Assembly (NCBI GenBank): GCA_964533865.1 | Contig: CAZHRC010000003.1 | Location: 93,139-157,138, forward strand | Direction: 5' to 3' | DNA: 64,000 nt | Source of the DNA: CAZHRC01 sp964533865 | GTDB taxonomy: Bacteria > Bacillota > Clostridia > Tissierellales > Peptoniphilaceae | Shown: in pieces, positions 1-9,487 of the stretch | Layout of the letters: every line of letters begins with the position of its first letter | Numbering within the stretch: the stretch's first letter is position 1 | Translations under genes and position numbers: made by a program | The notes under the pieces: model-generated | Seen by the model: the letters and a program-made list of their open reading frames with translations, nothing else | What the model was told of the DNA's origin: nothing | Database searches by the model: none

Positions 1-2
1 CC

Positions 3-1325
3 ATACCCGTCGCCTTTCAAAATCTGATTTCCACCGCCCTCAACATGGCGGATGTGGTCATGATCTCTGGACTTGGCGAAGCTAGCATCGCTGCCGTGGG
101 GCTGGTCAATCAATTTGTCTTTTTCTACATGGTCACCTGTTTCGGCTTCGCCAGCGCGGGAAGTACTTTTTACGCTCAATTCTACGGTAAGCGCGACTTC
201 AAATCCATTCGCGCCGTCCTTTCAGTGGTTTTAGTGGCGATTACCGCCATAGGATTCCTTTTCACCTCGCTCTCGGTGTTATTTCCCGAAGAGATCATGG
301 GATTGTTGTCTCCTGAAGCTGAAGTGGTTCAAGCGGGCATCCCCTATTTGCGCATCGTCGCATGGACTTTAAATATCACAGGGGTATCCATCTGTTACAA
401 CGGCCTCCTTCGAAGCACAGGCGAGCCCAAAGCGCCTTTGCGCGTTTCCGTGATTTCGGTGTTCACCAATATCCTCTTCAACTACTTACTCATCAACGGG
501 AACTTTGGGTTCCCCAAAATGGGTGTAGCAGGAGCAGCTGTCGGGACCTTAATCGCCAGAGTCCTCGAAGTGGTCTTGTTGACCTGGACGGTCAAAACCA
601 CCCCCAACCTCAGCGGAAAAATTGTGGCAACTATTCGCAAAGTCCCAAAACCTTTGGTCACACAATTTTGGGCGATCGCTTTACCCATCGTATTGATGGA
701 AACCTTATGGGCTTTAGCTCAATTGCTCTTTAGCGTATTTTACGCCGCCATCGGCAAACAAGCCTCTGCAGCGGTGCAACTTTCAAATACCATCCAAAAC
801 GTGTTTTTCATCATCGTCAATAGCTTGGCAGCTTCCACCGCCATCGTCATCGGCCACACCATTGGCACCGGCGACATAAAAACCACCTTCCGATACTCCA
901 AATGGTTTCTGCAAATCACATTGGCAGTTGGCATCCTGTCATCGGCAGTCTTAGCCTTCCTACCTGATCTTTTGTTGGGCATTTATTCCAACCTCGATCC
1001 TGCCCTCCACCAAACCGCTCGCAATCTTTTGGTCATCCGAGGTGTTTTTATCACCTTTCGGTTTATTAACGGCGTACTCATCGGCGGAGTGCTTCGAGGA
1101 GGGGGCGATTCCAAGGTTCCATTTATCGTGGAAATGCTCACCATGTGGGTTTTTGCCGTACCCTTTGCCTTTGTTGGGGTACACCTTCTGAAGTGGCCCG
1201 TAGAGTGGATTTTTATCATCGTCTCCTTAGAAGAAGTATTTAAAATGGTATTTCTCATGCCACGATTCGTCGCTAAAAAATGGATCACCGATGTGACAGA
1301 ACTCTCCGACTCTTTAGAATCTTAA
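3..1325 (+). CDS. MATE family efflux transporter, 5' end cut by window edge
   Basis: Multidrug and toxin extrusion family membrane antiporter, which exports drugs or metabolites using an ion gradient. The reading frame is open to the left edge; the codons before the first internal ATG (base 45) read IPVAFQNLISTALN, which continues the typical MATE N-terminus, so the true start lies outside the window. About 440 residues are visible, with roughly 11-12 hydrophobic segments and the two-fold MATE repeat (for example LGEASIAAVGL near the start). Substrate cannot be told. A hairpin follows the stop. Family assignment is confident; the specific role is not known. Confidence 0.9.
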   Translation: MPVAFQNLISTALNMADVVMISGLGEASIAAVGLVNQFVFFYMVTCFGFASAGSTFYAQFYGKRDFKSIRAVLSVVLVAITAIGFLFTSLSVLFPEEIMGLLSPEAEVVQAGIPYLRIVAWTLNITGVSICYNGLLRSTGEPKAPLRVSVISVFTNILFNYLLINGNFGFPKMGVAGAAVGTLIARVLEVVLLTWTVKTTPNLSGKIVATIRKVPKPLVTQFWAIALPIVLMETLWALAQLLFSVFYAAIGKQASAAVQLSNTIQNVFFIIVNSLAASTAIVIGHTIGTGDIKTTFRYSKWFLQITLAVGILSSAVLAFLPDLLLGIYSNLDPALHQTARNLLVIRGVFITFRFINGVLIGGVLRGGGDSKVPFIVEMLTMWVFAVPFAFVGVHLLKWPVEWIFIIVSLEEVFKMVFLMPRFVAKKWITDVTELSDSLES

Positions 1326-1332
1326 CTCCCTC

Positions 1333-1370
1333 ACCCGGCATCAGCCTTTGGCAGTGTCGGGTTTATTCTT
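1333..1370 (+). terminator. Intrinsic terminator after the MATE gene
   Basis: ACCCGGCA (1333-1340) pairs with TGTCGGGT (1355-1362), with an inner GCC/GGC stem, followed by a T-rich stretch. One G-U pair and an interrupted T tract make it moderate. Confidence 0.5.
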
Positions 1371-1438
1371 TCCTTTTCTCAATAATCACCCCCCTATTTG
1401 GGTATCTATAGAACAATAGAATATGGAAGGAGGCTGTT

Positions 1439-1873
1439 ATGATCAAAATACTCGTACCCATCGACGGCTCCAAAACCTCGATGAAGGCCTTGCAAAACGG
1501 TATCGACTACGGCTATTTCGACGATCGTGAGATTCACCTGATCACCGTAGTCAAAGACGCACAAGCCGCCGGTATCTTTGCACCAAATGTCCGTTACGTC
1601 GAAGAAGTCCTCACTGCTGGTAAAGCACATGCGACTCAAGTCCTCGAAGACGCCAAACGCTTTCTCAAATCCAAAGGCTACAAATCCTCTACCATCTCCC
1701 GGGTGGGAGATCCTGCCAACGAAATTCTCGATTATGCCAAAGCCATCTCAGCCGATATGATCGTCATGGGCAACCGCGGTTTAGGAGCCTTTTCGAAAAC
1801 TCTCCTCGGCTCCGTATCCAGTAAAGTCATCGCCCATGCCAAATGCTCCGTACTCATCATCAAACACAACTAA
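1439..1873 (+). CDS. Universal stress protein, UspA family
   Basis: Single-domain cytoplasmic Usp of 144 residues, the usual length. The nucleotide-binding signature G-x2-G-x9-G-S is present at residues 111-125 (GNRG...GS), so this is the ATP-binding type. N-terminal strand MIKILVPIDGS is typical. Start chosen by the AGGAGG site just upstream. It stands alone between the MATE gene and a strong terminator, so it is probably monocistronic. The precise stress it answers to cannot be read from sequence. Confidence 0.9.
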   Translation: MIKILVPIDGSKTSMKALQNGIDYGYFDDREIHLITVVKDAQAAGIFAPNVRYVEEVLTAGKAHATQVLEDAKRFLKSKGYKSSTISRVGDPANEILDYAKAISADMIVMGNRGLGAFSKTLLGSVSSKVIAHAKCSVLIIKHN

Positions 1874-1881
1874 CTCAACTT

Positions 1882-1928
1882 AAAAACAGCTCGTGCCAAC
1901 CTACTACGCATTGGCACGAGCTGTTTTT
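1882..1928. terminator. Bidirectional intrinsic terminator between convergent usp and nudC
   Basis: A perfect 18-bp inverted repeat (arms 1882-1899 and 1911-1928, 11-nt loop) with A5 at the left foot and T5 at the right foot. It can terminate both the plus-strand usp and the minus-strand nudC, whose stop is only 5 bases away. Confidence 0.9.
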
Positions 1929-1932
1929 AATG

Positions 1933-2769
1933 CTACTTCCAGTTTCCTTCGCGAAACCGGTCGATCATTTCATTGGTTAAACTTATTTTTAAAGGGTTTT
2001 CTGGGATTTCTTCTGCCCTTAACCACACCCCCTCACTTAACTCCTGTTCATCTAATCGAATCGTAGGGTCGCCGTCAACTTCACAAAAATAACCGACGAG
2101 CAATGTCGAGGTGAAAGGCCAAGGCTGTGTTTTGTAATATCTCAGATTTTTTACCTTTAATCCCACCTCTTCATAGACTTCACGCCTCACACACTCCTCC
2201 AACCCTTCCCCCACCTCGGCATACCCTGCCACCAGCGCGTAGAGCTTATAAGGGCGATCCTTGTATCGAGTCAGCAAAAGTTTGTCCCCGTTTACGATGC
2301 CAACGATGACACAGGGCGATAGGTTCGGATGAACGGTGTTTCCGCAGCGAGGACATACCAAAGCCCGTTCGCTCACGTGATGATCAAAGGGCGTCGCACA
2401 CCTGCCACAGTAGACGTTGTCTCGGTACCACCGTGCCAACTGAAAACCGAGGGATCCGACAAAAACAGCCTCCATTGGCTCCACATTGCGCAAAAAAGAC
2501 AACGCTTGAAAAGTCCAAGGCTCGTTTGGAATGAAATCCTCGCCGAGCCACAAAAAATAAGGCGTGTGATCGATGGCAAACACATACCGCAAATCCGCCT
2601 CTTTTATCTCTTTGTTTTGTAGCTGTTCCAAAGTCGGATACACCACCTGTCCATCCTCTTGCCGAAGTAGTATCCTCTCTTGGGAGACGACTAAAACCAC
2701 AGCGTCCCTACTGGGTTTGCGATCGTAATAATCGTTATGATATACACTTGGCGATATGTCTTGTATCAT
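1933..2769 (-). CDS. nudC: NAD(+) diphosphatase / NADH pyrophosphatase, NudC type
   Basis: Nudix hydrolase that cleaves NAD(H) to NMN(H) and AMP; in well-studied bacteria it also removes NAD caps from RNA. 278 residues. Order: NudC-like N-terminal domain, zinc ribbon with C121, C124, C139, C142, then the Nudix box at about 182-204 (G-x5-E-x7-REVYEEVGL). The NudC-specific motif appears as TQPWPFTS, close to the canonical SQPWPFPxS. RBS GAGGTG precedes the ATG. It lies 131 bases after mtnA in the same direction, with hairpins between, so it may be weakly coupled to the nucleoside operon or transcribed separately. Confidence 0.93.
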   Translation of the reverse strand: MIQDISPSVYHNDYYDRKPSRDAVVLVVSQERILLRQEDGQVVYPTLEQLQNKEIKEADLRYVFAIDHTPYFLWLGEDFIPNEPWTFQALSFLRNVEPMEAVFVGSLGFQLARWYRDNVYCGRCATPFDHHVSERALVCPRCGNTVHPNLSPCVIVGIVNGDKLLLTRYKDRPYKLYALVAGYAEVGEGLEECVRREVYEEVGLKVKNLRYYKTQPWPFTSTLLVGYFCEVDGDPTIRLDEQELSEGVWLRAEEIPENPLKISLTNEMIDRFREGNWK

Positions 2770-2825
2770 GTTTTCACCTCAATTCTTATCCGTATTCATT
2801 GATACCCTTTATCCTACCGAGTAAA

Positions 2826-2890
2826 GCTGTCGACTCGCCATAAGAAAACCTAAGTCGACAGCGCTTACGCTCAGTCTACCTAGGTTTTTC
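2826..2890 (-). terminator. Hairpins between mtnA and nudC, possible terminator
   Basis: Two overlapping structures. AAAACCTA and TAGGTTTT (bases about 2844-2888) enclose a small AGCG/CGCT stem, while GCTGTCGACT (2826-2835) pairs with AGTCGACAGC (2853-2862). The second shares bases with the first, so they would compete, as in a terminator/antiterminator pair. No extended T tract follows on the minus strand, so termination is uncertain. Confidence 0.4.
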
Positions 2891-2900
2891 CATAAAAAAC

Positions 2901-3935
2901 TTATTCAAATAACGCCTTTAGACTCTCTGTGTAGGGCGGTTTAGCGATACCCTTTTCCGTGATAATCCCTGTGATTAAATGATGAGGCGTCACATCGAAG
3001 GCGGGGTTGAAAACTTTTACACCCGTTGGGGCCGTTTGATTTCCAAATCCGCAGATGATCTCCTCGCTTCCACGTTCTTCTATGGGAATCCCTTCGCCTG
3101 TTTCCGTGTCTAGATCGATCGTCGACAGCGGGCCTGCAATATAGAAGGGAATGTTATGGGCTTTTGCCAACTGAGCGACGCCATAGGTGCCAATTTTATT
3201 TGCCGTGTCGCCATTAGCCGCAACCCGATCGCATCCGACGATAACCGCGTCAATTTTTCCCATTTGCATTACCATCGCCGCCATGTTATCAGTGATCAAA
3301 GTTACATCGATTCCTGCTTCCATCAGTTCGTAAGCGGTCAATCGAGCACCTTGTAACAGGGGTCTGGTTTCGTCTGCATACACTTTAATCCCCATGCCTT
3401 TTTCCTGAGCCAAGTAAATAGGCGCCAATGCGGTACCGTACTTTGAAGTCGCTAATCGTCCAGCGTTGCAATGAGTCAGTACCGTCATTCCGTCTTTGAG
3501 AACGGTCAACCCGTTTTCTCCAATCCGCCGACAAGTCTCCTCGTCCTCTTTTTGGATGGCAATCGCTTCCGCTTCCAATAACGCCTTTATCTGGCTCACC
3601 GGTAACGCCTTATTGTCCAACGCCACATTTTTCATCCGTTCAATCGCCCAAAAAAGGTTGACTGCTGTAGGACGCGAACCCGCCAAATAATCGGAAACTT
3701 GGATCAATTGTTCATAGAATCCTTCAAAATCTTCGCCGCTGACATCTGCTATCCCAATGTAAACCCCATAGGCAGCAGCCATACCGATTGCCGGCGCTCC
3801 TCTAACTTTTAGTTTTTTTATCGCGTCCCAACAGTCTTCGACAGTATCGATTGCGATAACATCGAGCTCTGTGGGCAGCTTAGTTTGATCGATAATGTAG
3901 AGCTTTCCCTCTCTGTACTGTAGCGTATCTACCAT
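2901..3935 (-). CDS. mtnA: S-methyl-5-thioribose-1-phosphate isomerase
   Basis: Aldose-ketose isomerase converting 5-methylthioribose-1-phosphate to the ribulose-1-phosphate form in methylthioadenosine salvage; homologues also act on 5-deoxyribose-1-phosphate. 344 residues, full length for MtnA. VRGAPAIGMAAAYG (44-57) is the family N-terminal signature; THCNAGRLATS carries the catalytic Cys156, and VGCDRVAANGD carries Asp236, matching the Cys/Asp pair known for the family. Good RBS (GGAGG). It follows punA by 16 bases. No other methionine-salvage enzyme is in the window, so its substrate here may come from the neighbouring phosphorylase or from elsewhere. Confidence 0.93.
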   Translation of the reverse strand: MVDTLQYREGKLYIIDQTKLPTELDVIAIDTVEDCWDAIKKLKVRGAPAIGMAAAYGVYIGIADVSGEDFEGFYEQLIQVSDYLAGSRPTAVNLFWAIERMKNVALDNKALPVSQIKALLEAEAIAIQKEDEETCRRIGENGLTVLKDGMTVLTHCNAGRLATSKYGTALAPIYLAQEKGMGIKVYADETRPLLQGARLTAYELMEAGIDVTLITDNMAAMVMQMGKIDAVIVGCDRVAANGDTANKIGTYGVAQLAKAHNIPFYIAGPLSTIDLDTETGEGIPIEERGSEEIICGFGNQTAPTGVKVFNPAFDVTPHHLITGIITEKGIAKPPYTESLKALFE

Positions 3936-3951
3936 CCTAGCCTCCTCATTC

Positions 3952-4764
3952 TTAAATGTGTTTAAAAATCGTCTCTAGTAGCCCTTTGAATTTTTCACTG
4001 GCTTTTGCAGCCACTTCGATAACTTCTTCACCGGATAACGGTTGATCCAAAATTCCCGTCCCTAAATTGGTAATACAGGAAATCGCAAGAACCGACATGC
4101 CACAATGTCTAGCGACGATAACTTCTGGAACCGTGGACATCCCTACAGCACTACCGCCATCCGATCGAAACTTACGGATTTCTGCCGCCGTCTCAAAACT
4201 GGGACCGCTATAGCTGATATATACCCCTTGTTTTAAATCAATCCCTCGCTCCTTAGCTGCTTCATGGGCAAGTTTGATGAGTTCTTGGTCATAAGGCTGG
4301 CTCATATCGAGAAACCGAGGCCCGTACTCTTCCATATTCGGTCCGATCAACGGATTGTCACCCATCGAATTAATGTGATCCTCAATGACCATCAAATCCC
4401 CAGGGGTAAACTCAGGGTTGAGTCCACCGCAAGCATTGGTCAATATCACCTTCTCAACGCCAAGCTCCTTCATCACACGAATCGGGTAAGTGACTTCCTG
4501 CATCGTATAGCCTTCATAGTAATGAAATCTCCCTTGCATACACACCACCGGCTTTCCTTCCAACTCACCAATGACGAGCTGACTTTTGTGACCAGGTGCA
4601 GTGGATATTGGAAAGTTGGGGATGTCACCATAAGGAATCACGACAGGATTGTCGATATTGTCTGCAAAATCCCCTAAACCCGAACCCAAAACTAAACCGT
4701 ACTTAGGCGCGATGGCGATCTTCTCTCTAATATAATCCGCTGATTTCAAAATCTTGTTTATCAT
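3952..4764 (-). CDS. punA: Purine nucleoside phosphorylase I
   Basis: Cleaves purine (deoxy)nucleosides with phosphate to base plus (deoxy)ribose-1-phosphate. 270 residues from the ATG at 4764, preceded by AAGGAGG; an upstream in-frame ATG (4812) has no good RBS and adds non-homologous residues. Trimeric PNP features: GSGLG phosphate loop at 27-31, FHYYEG, NACGGLN, GPSFETAAEIR, and CITNLGTG. The Asn after Thr in the last motif is the 6-oxopurine determinant, which argues for inosine/guanosine rather than methylthioadenosine. Sits between the Gfo/Idh gene and mtnA in the nucleoside operon. Confidence 0.92.
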   Translation of the reverse strand: MINKILKSADYIREKIAIAPKYGLVLGSGLGDFADNIDNPVVIPYGDIPNFPISTAPGHKSQLVIGELEGKPVVCMQGRFHYYEGYTMQEVTYPIRVMKELGVEKVILTNACGGLNPEFTPGDLMVIEDHINSMGDNPLIGPNMEEYGPRFLDMSQPYDQELIKLAHEAAKERGIDLKQGVYISYSGPSFETAAEIRKFRSDGGSAVGMSTVPEVIVARHCGMSVLAISCITNLGTGILDQPLSGEEVIEVAAKASEKFKGLLETIFKHI

Positions 4765-4822
4765 AGTCTCCTCCTTAAATACAACCCTGTAGACAGTATT
4801 ACCTCCTGTCACTCTTTACGCA

Positions 4823-5899
4823 TCAGTACAACACCTTTACCCAACGAGAGTCGTCTTGAGCACTTTCATAAATGGAACGACAAACCAAGGCATTGATATA
4901 CCCATCCCTAAACGTAGGATAACTTGGGAAATGATCTGGTCTTCCACATTCAATCGTTTTATAAACCGCTGCAAAAAAGTCTTTAAAGGTTGTGGGAAAG
5001 CCCCCTCCAAAGGCATTGACCACCTGATTGATCCCTTCATGCCTTTTTGCCTTACTGACGAGATAGGGATTTTCATTATTCCACCAGACGCTTTGCTTTG
5101 AACCGGTGATCTCAATGGCTACCCGGTTGGATCTCCCGTGGGAGACTTCAGACAATACCACATTACCTATTGCGCCATTGGATAACCGCATCGATATGAG
5201 TGCCGCATCCTCGGATTCCACAGTGATCCCTTCGGACCCTTCCTCTTCTTCGGCGTACATCATATTTTCTTTAAGATAGCGGCTGGGGTTAAACTTGCCA
5301 AAATTCGCGCTGACCTCGACGATTTCCAATCCGGTAAGGTATCTTGCCAAATCGATCCAATGAGACCCAATCTCCGTTGTCGCTCGCATATCACCTCCAA
5401 GGCGACGATTGTATCGCCAGGAATAGGCCGTGGGCAACACGTGAAATTCTTGAAGGTAGCTGCCATGAATTAACCGGACTTCTCCGAAGTCCTCAGAAGC
5501 CACTAGATTTTTAATGCGTTGACAAGCTTCGTGAAATCGCACGTTAAAGTTAATGCCGTGAACCAGATCCATACTCTCACCAAGATCCATCAACACCTTT
5601 GCTTCATCTGCGTCGAGACTCAACGGTTTCTCGCAAATCACGTGTTTTCCTGCCTCCATTATGGCTTTTGCCATCTCATAGTGCAAGGTGGGCGGAGTAC
5701 ACAAGTGAACCACCTGCACATCGGACTCCAAACACGACTCAAAATCCGTTGACACCCTCTCGATGCTGTGTCTCTTTGCAAAAAGCTCACCCTTTGATTT
5801 GTCCGTATCCACCGCTAAGACGATCTCATGTCCTAAACTTCGCACTTCTTTTGCATGGGTTTCGGCAATGCCCCCAGTTCCAACTATTGCCACTCTCAT
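4823..5899 (-). CDS. Gfo/Idh/MocA family oxidoreductase
   Basis: NAD(P)-dependent sugar or sugar-derivative dehydrogenase, 358 residues. The N-terminal Rossmann fold begins MRVAIVGTGGIAETH; EKP at residues 90-92 is the family's EKP motif; the C-terminal half is the alpha/beta substrate domain with the GSHWIDLARYL helix. RBS AGGAGT. It is placed between the nucleoside importer and punA/mtnA in one transcription unit, so a pentose, nucleoside or deoxysugar derivative is a reasonable substrate, but this is inference from context only. Confidence 0.85.
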   Translation of the reverse strand: MRVAIVGTGGIAETHAKEVRSLGHEIVLAVDTDKSKGELFAKRHSIERVSTDFESCLESDVQVVHLCTPPTLHYEMAKAIMEAGKHVICEKPLSLDADEAKVLMDLGESMDLVHGINFNVRFHEACQRIKNLVASEDFGEVRLIHGSYLQEFHVLPTAYSWRYNRRLGGDMRATTEIGSHWIDLARYLTGLEIVEVSANFGKFNPSRYLKENMMYAEEEEGSEGITVESEDAALISMRLSNGAIGNVVLSEVSHGRSNRVAIEITGSKQSVWWNNENPYLVSKAKRHEGINQVVNAFGGGFPTTFKDFFAAVYKTIECGRPDHFPSYPTFRDGYINALVCRSIYESAQDDSRWVKVLY

Positions 5900-5922
5900 T
5901 GATTCACTCCTTTGCTCATCCT

Positions 5923-6840
5923 TTACTGCTGTTCTCGATAAGGTTTACCTGAGGCAGCAGGAGGCTTCACCGATTTTTTCACCAATCCGCTCAAGACCAC
6001 CAATGTCAATAAATAGGGGATCATTTGAATGAATTGAGTGTATTGCACCACCGTTTGCAATCGCATTTGCATCGCATCTGCAAATCCAAACAACAGCGCC
6101 CCGCCAAAAGCGCCCAAAGGACTCCACCGTCCAAACACACAGGCGGCTAACGCCATAAATCCTCTTCCACTCGTCATATCTTGGGAAAAGAAATTTAATT
6201 GACCAATTGACAGATAAGCACCGCCTAGACCGATTAAAGCGGCTCCCATCGCCGTCGCTAAATAACGATACTTCGCTACGCTCAACCCTAAACTTGACAA
6301 CACATCGGGATGCTCACCAGCAGCCTTTATTCGCAAACCAACGCTAGTTTTGCTCAACAAAAACCATACGCCAACGAGAGTTGGTACGACCAGTACGACG
6401 AGTGGGTTGAGTCGACCGAACACCTCTCCGATAACGGGTAAATCCACTATCCCTATCAAGGTCCAATCCTTTAAATTGTTTACAATATCGCTTTTCCCAT
6501 CCATATTCCATATGATTTTTAGCAACATCGCCGTTAAGCCACCGATGAGAATGTTGACGCCAACCCCGCTAACCGTGTGGTTTGCTTCGTGGCGAATACA
6601 CAAATAGCTTCGGATCATCGCCACGATGACGGAAAATGCCATAGCGAAAATAATACCCACCCAAGGACTTCCTGTCAACCAACTGCCAATGACCGCACCA
6701 AAGGCACCTGCCAGCATAATTCCTTCCGTTGCCAATGCGTTGATTCCTGCCAATTCCATCATAACCGACCCCAAGGTTGCAAAGGCAATGGGTGTCGTCA
6801 ATCGAAGTGTGGCGCTAAGTACTGATAACGCTGTATCCAT
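5923..6840 (-). CDS. nupQ: Nucleoside ABC transporter permease, NupQ/YufQ type
   Basis: Integral membrane subunit of a BMP-type nucleoside importer, 305 residues with about 8-9 hydrophobic segments. PIAFATLGSVMMELAGINALATEG near the start and SGRGFMALAA near the C-terminal end are typical of the NupQ branch of the branched-chain/ribose permease family. Its ATG overlaps the stop of nupP by one base (TAATG arrangement), indicating translational coupling. Intact, unlike its partner permease. Confidence 0.88.
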   Translation of the reverse strand: MDTALSVLSATLRLTTPIAFATLGSVMMELAGINALATEGIMLAGAFGAVIGSWLTGSPWVGIIFAMAFSVIVAMIRSYLCIRHEANHTVSGVGVNILIGGLTAMLLKIIWNMDGKSDIVNNLKDWTLIGIVDLPVIGEVFGRLNPLVVLVVPTLVGVWFLLSKTSVGLRIKAAGEHPDVLSSLGLSVAKYRYLATAMGAALIGLGGAYLSIGQLNFFSQDMTSGRGFMALAACVFGRWSPLGAFGGALLFGFADAMQMRLQTVVQYTQFIQMIPYLLTLVVLSGLVKKSVKPPAASGKPYREQQ

Positions 6841-7902
6841 TATCCTTTCCTCCCCATGTTTAGTCGTTTTTCAAGTTCGGTTTTCAAATTCGGAACGAGT
6901 AAAGGCGCAGAAATTACAACTATGATGATCCCTTGTAACACAGTGATAAATTTTACCGAAAGGTTCGTCCCAAAGTTCAACATCAACCCACCCGCTCTCA
7001 GACTTCCAAAAATCAAAGAGCTAAAAATCACACTGATTGGCGAGGCACCCAAAACGGCTACAGCGATTCCCTCAAAACCATAACCCGATGAAAACCCTTG
7101 AATCAATCGATAGTAAGTGCCTAAAACCTCCATCGATCCTGCAAGACCTGCGCATAATCCCGATATCAACATCGTCGCTACCATCGTTTTGTTAACGTCG
7201 ATACCGCTAGCAGCTGCCGCCAAAGGGTTGGATCCTACCATGGTAACTTTATAGCCAAACACCGTCTTCTTAAGGATCACATTGAGTAACAAAGCCAAGG
7301 CTACACCGATAATTATGGCAATGGTCACCTTGCTCTTATCAAAAATTCGCACGAGTTGAGCCGTTTCACGAATGACCACCGATTGAGCCACTGAAGAATT
7401 CGGGTCTTTTAAGGGATAGTTCAATAGAAAATCCAAGAGGTAAATCGCCACGTAATTGAGCATAAGCGCTGTCACCACTTCATGGGCTCCTTTTTTAATC
7501 TTTAGCAAAATTGGAAAAGCTGACCATATCATGCCCCCCAACCATTCCGGCGATAATGCACAAGGAGATGTGTAATGGCGCTGGAATCCCATTTAAGAAA
7601 ATCGCGACAAGCGTACTACACAAAGCGCCAATATAGAGTTGCCCTTCAACTCCTAGGTTTAAAATACCGCCTTTTAGACCAAAGCTCACCGCCAAACCGC
7701 AAAATAACAACGGTGTCGATTGAAGGAGGGTTTGAAGTATCCCTTTGCGCGATCCGAAAGCCCCTTCTAACAACATCCCATAGATTTCAAAGGGAGAATT
7801 GCCACTGGCTAGTATGATGATGCCACCTATGACTAGAGCAAGCACTAGGGAATAAATAGGTGTGACATTCGCTTTTTTAAGCAGTCGCCGTATGTTTTCC
7901 AT
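6840..7902 (-). pseudogene. nupP: Nucleoside ABC transporter permease NupP, single-base frameshift
   Basis: Two overlapping reading frames together encode one NupP-type permease. The N-terminal part (from ATG at 7902) runs through GLKGGILNLGVEGQLY to IIAGMVGG and then drifts out of frame; the C-terminal part resumes as MIWSAFPILLKIKKG and continues normally to the stop. The join falls on a C6 run (7534-7539; G6 on the coding strand). Removing one base gives an uninterrupted 353-residue protein of normal family length. Either a real +1 lesion, a slippage-prone tract, or a homopolymer sequencing error. The upstream nupO overlaps its start by 26 bases. Confidence 0.85.
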
Positions 7903-9406
7903 CGTCCTTACCTCCCCCCATCAATCGTCCAATCTCCATAATCGTAAACTCCTCTGACCGTCTCACTTCTACGATTTTTCCATCATAAAGAACGGCTATT
8001 CTATCGCTTAATTCCATTAACTCATCCAGATCCGATGAGATCAAAAGGACGCCGGCACCCTTCTCTTTCATCCGATTTAGCTCGCCGTGAATAAAGGCCG
8101 TCGCCATAATATCCACCCCTCGAGTCGGATGAGCTGCTATCATAAACCCGGGATCTCTAGAAACCTCTCTACCCACGACGAATTTTTGTTGATTGCCGCC
8201 AGAAAACTCGACTAAGTTCCGGTCAATATCCCTCGGGCGCACATCAAACTGTTCCAGCACCAATTGGGCATCCCGTTCCACTTTTTGCCAATCGACGACC
8301 CTCTTCGAAACGTAGACCTCTTTGTCTTGCCAACCCATCAAGTAATTGTACGGAACGGAAAGTTGAGGCGCGATACTAAAGGATTGGCGATCCGCGTGAA
8401 TACAAGACATACCGTCAGCGATGAGGTGAGCGGTAGTAACATTTTTTATCGACTTTCCACGATACTCAATATTTCCGCGCCAGTCTTTAGCTAAACCGAA
8501 TAGCACATCGATAATCTCTGTCTGACCATTGCCTTCAACCCCTGCAATCCCAAGGATTTCGTGTTGACGAATCTCTAGGTCAACGCCTTTGAGCACCTTG
8601 GCACCAGACTCGTCGGCGAGGGTGACATCGGTCATCTTTACTATGGCATCCCCATCTTCAAACGTTTTCTTTTCAGACTTTACGATTCTTTGACCCACCA
8701 TCAGTTCACTTAGCTCAGCGATGGTGGTATCGGCAACCGCCCTTTCACCAATCATTTTGCCTTGCCGCAGCACGTAGACTCGATCCGAAATCGCCATCGT
8801 TTCTTTCAACTTATGGGTGATGATAATAATCGTCTTCCCATCTTTTCGAAGATTGTCGATGATTTTGAAGAGATCATTGACCTCTTGAGGCGTCAACACT
8901 GCAGTCGGCTCATCTAAAATGACAATCTCCGCCCCTTGATACAACGCTTTGACGATCTCCACACGCTGTCGTTCACCGATGGAAATGTCCTTTACCAATT
9001 TGTGGGCTGGTACCTTTAGGCCGTATTCTCTCGAAAGCCTCTCTACAATTTCGAATGCTTCTTTGCGGTCATAATAAATTGACTTTCCCGGTTCTTTCCC
9101 AATCATCACATTGTCGAGAACTGACATGGTATCGACCAACATAAAGTGTTGATGAACCATTTGGATGCCTCTGCTAATGGCATCTCGCGGACTTGAGATA
9201 GCAACGGTTTCGCCATGATACCGAATACTACCGCCATCGGGTTTGTACATGCCGTAAAGCACTTTCATCAACGTGGTCTTACCTGCTCCATTTTCTCCAA
9301 GCAAACAAAGGACTTCGCCTTTATTGCAATAGAAATCTACTTCATCCAAAGCCACATTGGTTCCAAAAGCTTTTATGATGCCGTTCATTTCAACAATTTT
9401 CTCCAC
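7877..9406 (-). CDS. nupO: Nucleoside ABC transporter, duplicated ATP-binding protein, NupO/YufO type
   Basis: Cytoplasmic ATPase with two fused ABC domains, 509 residues from a GTG start at 9404-9406 (AGAGAGG six bases upstream); longer in-frame starts add 26 residues outside the family. Domain 1 has Walker A GENGAGKT (37-44), signature ISIGERQR and Walker B VILDEPTAVL. Domain 2 is degenerate, as is usual in this family: GVEGNGQTE replaces Walker A, and FSGGNQQKF/IAAHPTRGVD stand for signature and Walker B. Energises import together with the two permeases and the lipoprotein encoded alongside. Confidence 0.92.
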   Translation of the reverse strand: MEKIVEMNGIIKAFGTNVALDEVDFYCNKGEVLCLLGENGAGKTTLMKVLYGMYKPDGGSIRYHGETVAISSPRDAISRGIQMVHQHFMLVDTMSVLDNVMIGKEPGKSIYYDRKEAFEIVERLSREYGLKVPAHKLVKDISIGERQRVEIVKALYQGAEIVILDEPTAVLTPQEVNDLFKIIDNLRKDGKTIIIITHKLKETMAISDRVYVLRQGKMIGERAVADTTIAELSELMVGQRIVKSEKKTFEDGDAIVKMTDVTLADESGAKVLKGVDLEIRQHEILGIAGVEGNGQTEIIDVLFGLAKDWRGNIEYRGKSIKNVTTAHLIADGMSCIHADRQSFSIAPQLSVPYNYLMGWQDKEVYVSKRVVDWQKVERDAQLVLEQFDVRPRDIDRNLVEFSGGNQQKFVVGREVSRDPGFMIAAHPTRGVDIMATAFIHGELNRMKEKGAGVLLISSDLDELMELSDRIAVLYDGKIVEVRRSEEFTIMEIGRLMGGGKDDGKHTATA

Positions 9407-9487
9407 AGTGAACCTCTCTTTCACAAAAGATCTCCATTGAATGATCCTACATACGCAACCACCAATGGAGAACTCTATCGTCATGAT

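Noticed and set aside
3952..4764. Methylthioadenosine phosphorylase (mtnP) instead of PNP, given mtnA next door
   Set aside because: The base-binding loop has the Asn of 6-oxopurine PNPs and GPSFETAAE; the MTAP-specific residues are not seen.
7534..7539. Phase-variable poly-G contingency tract in nupP
   Set aside because: Six bases is short for slippage-driven phase variation, and an importer permease is an unusual target; sequencing error or a simple mutation is more likely.
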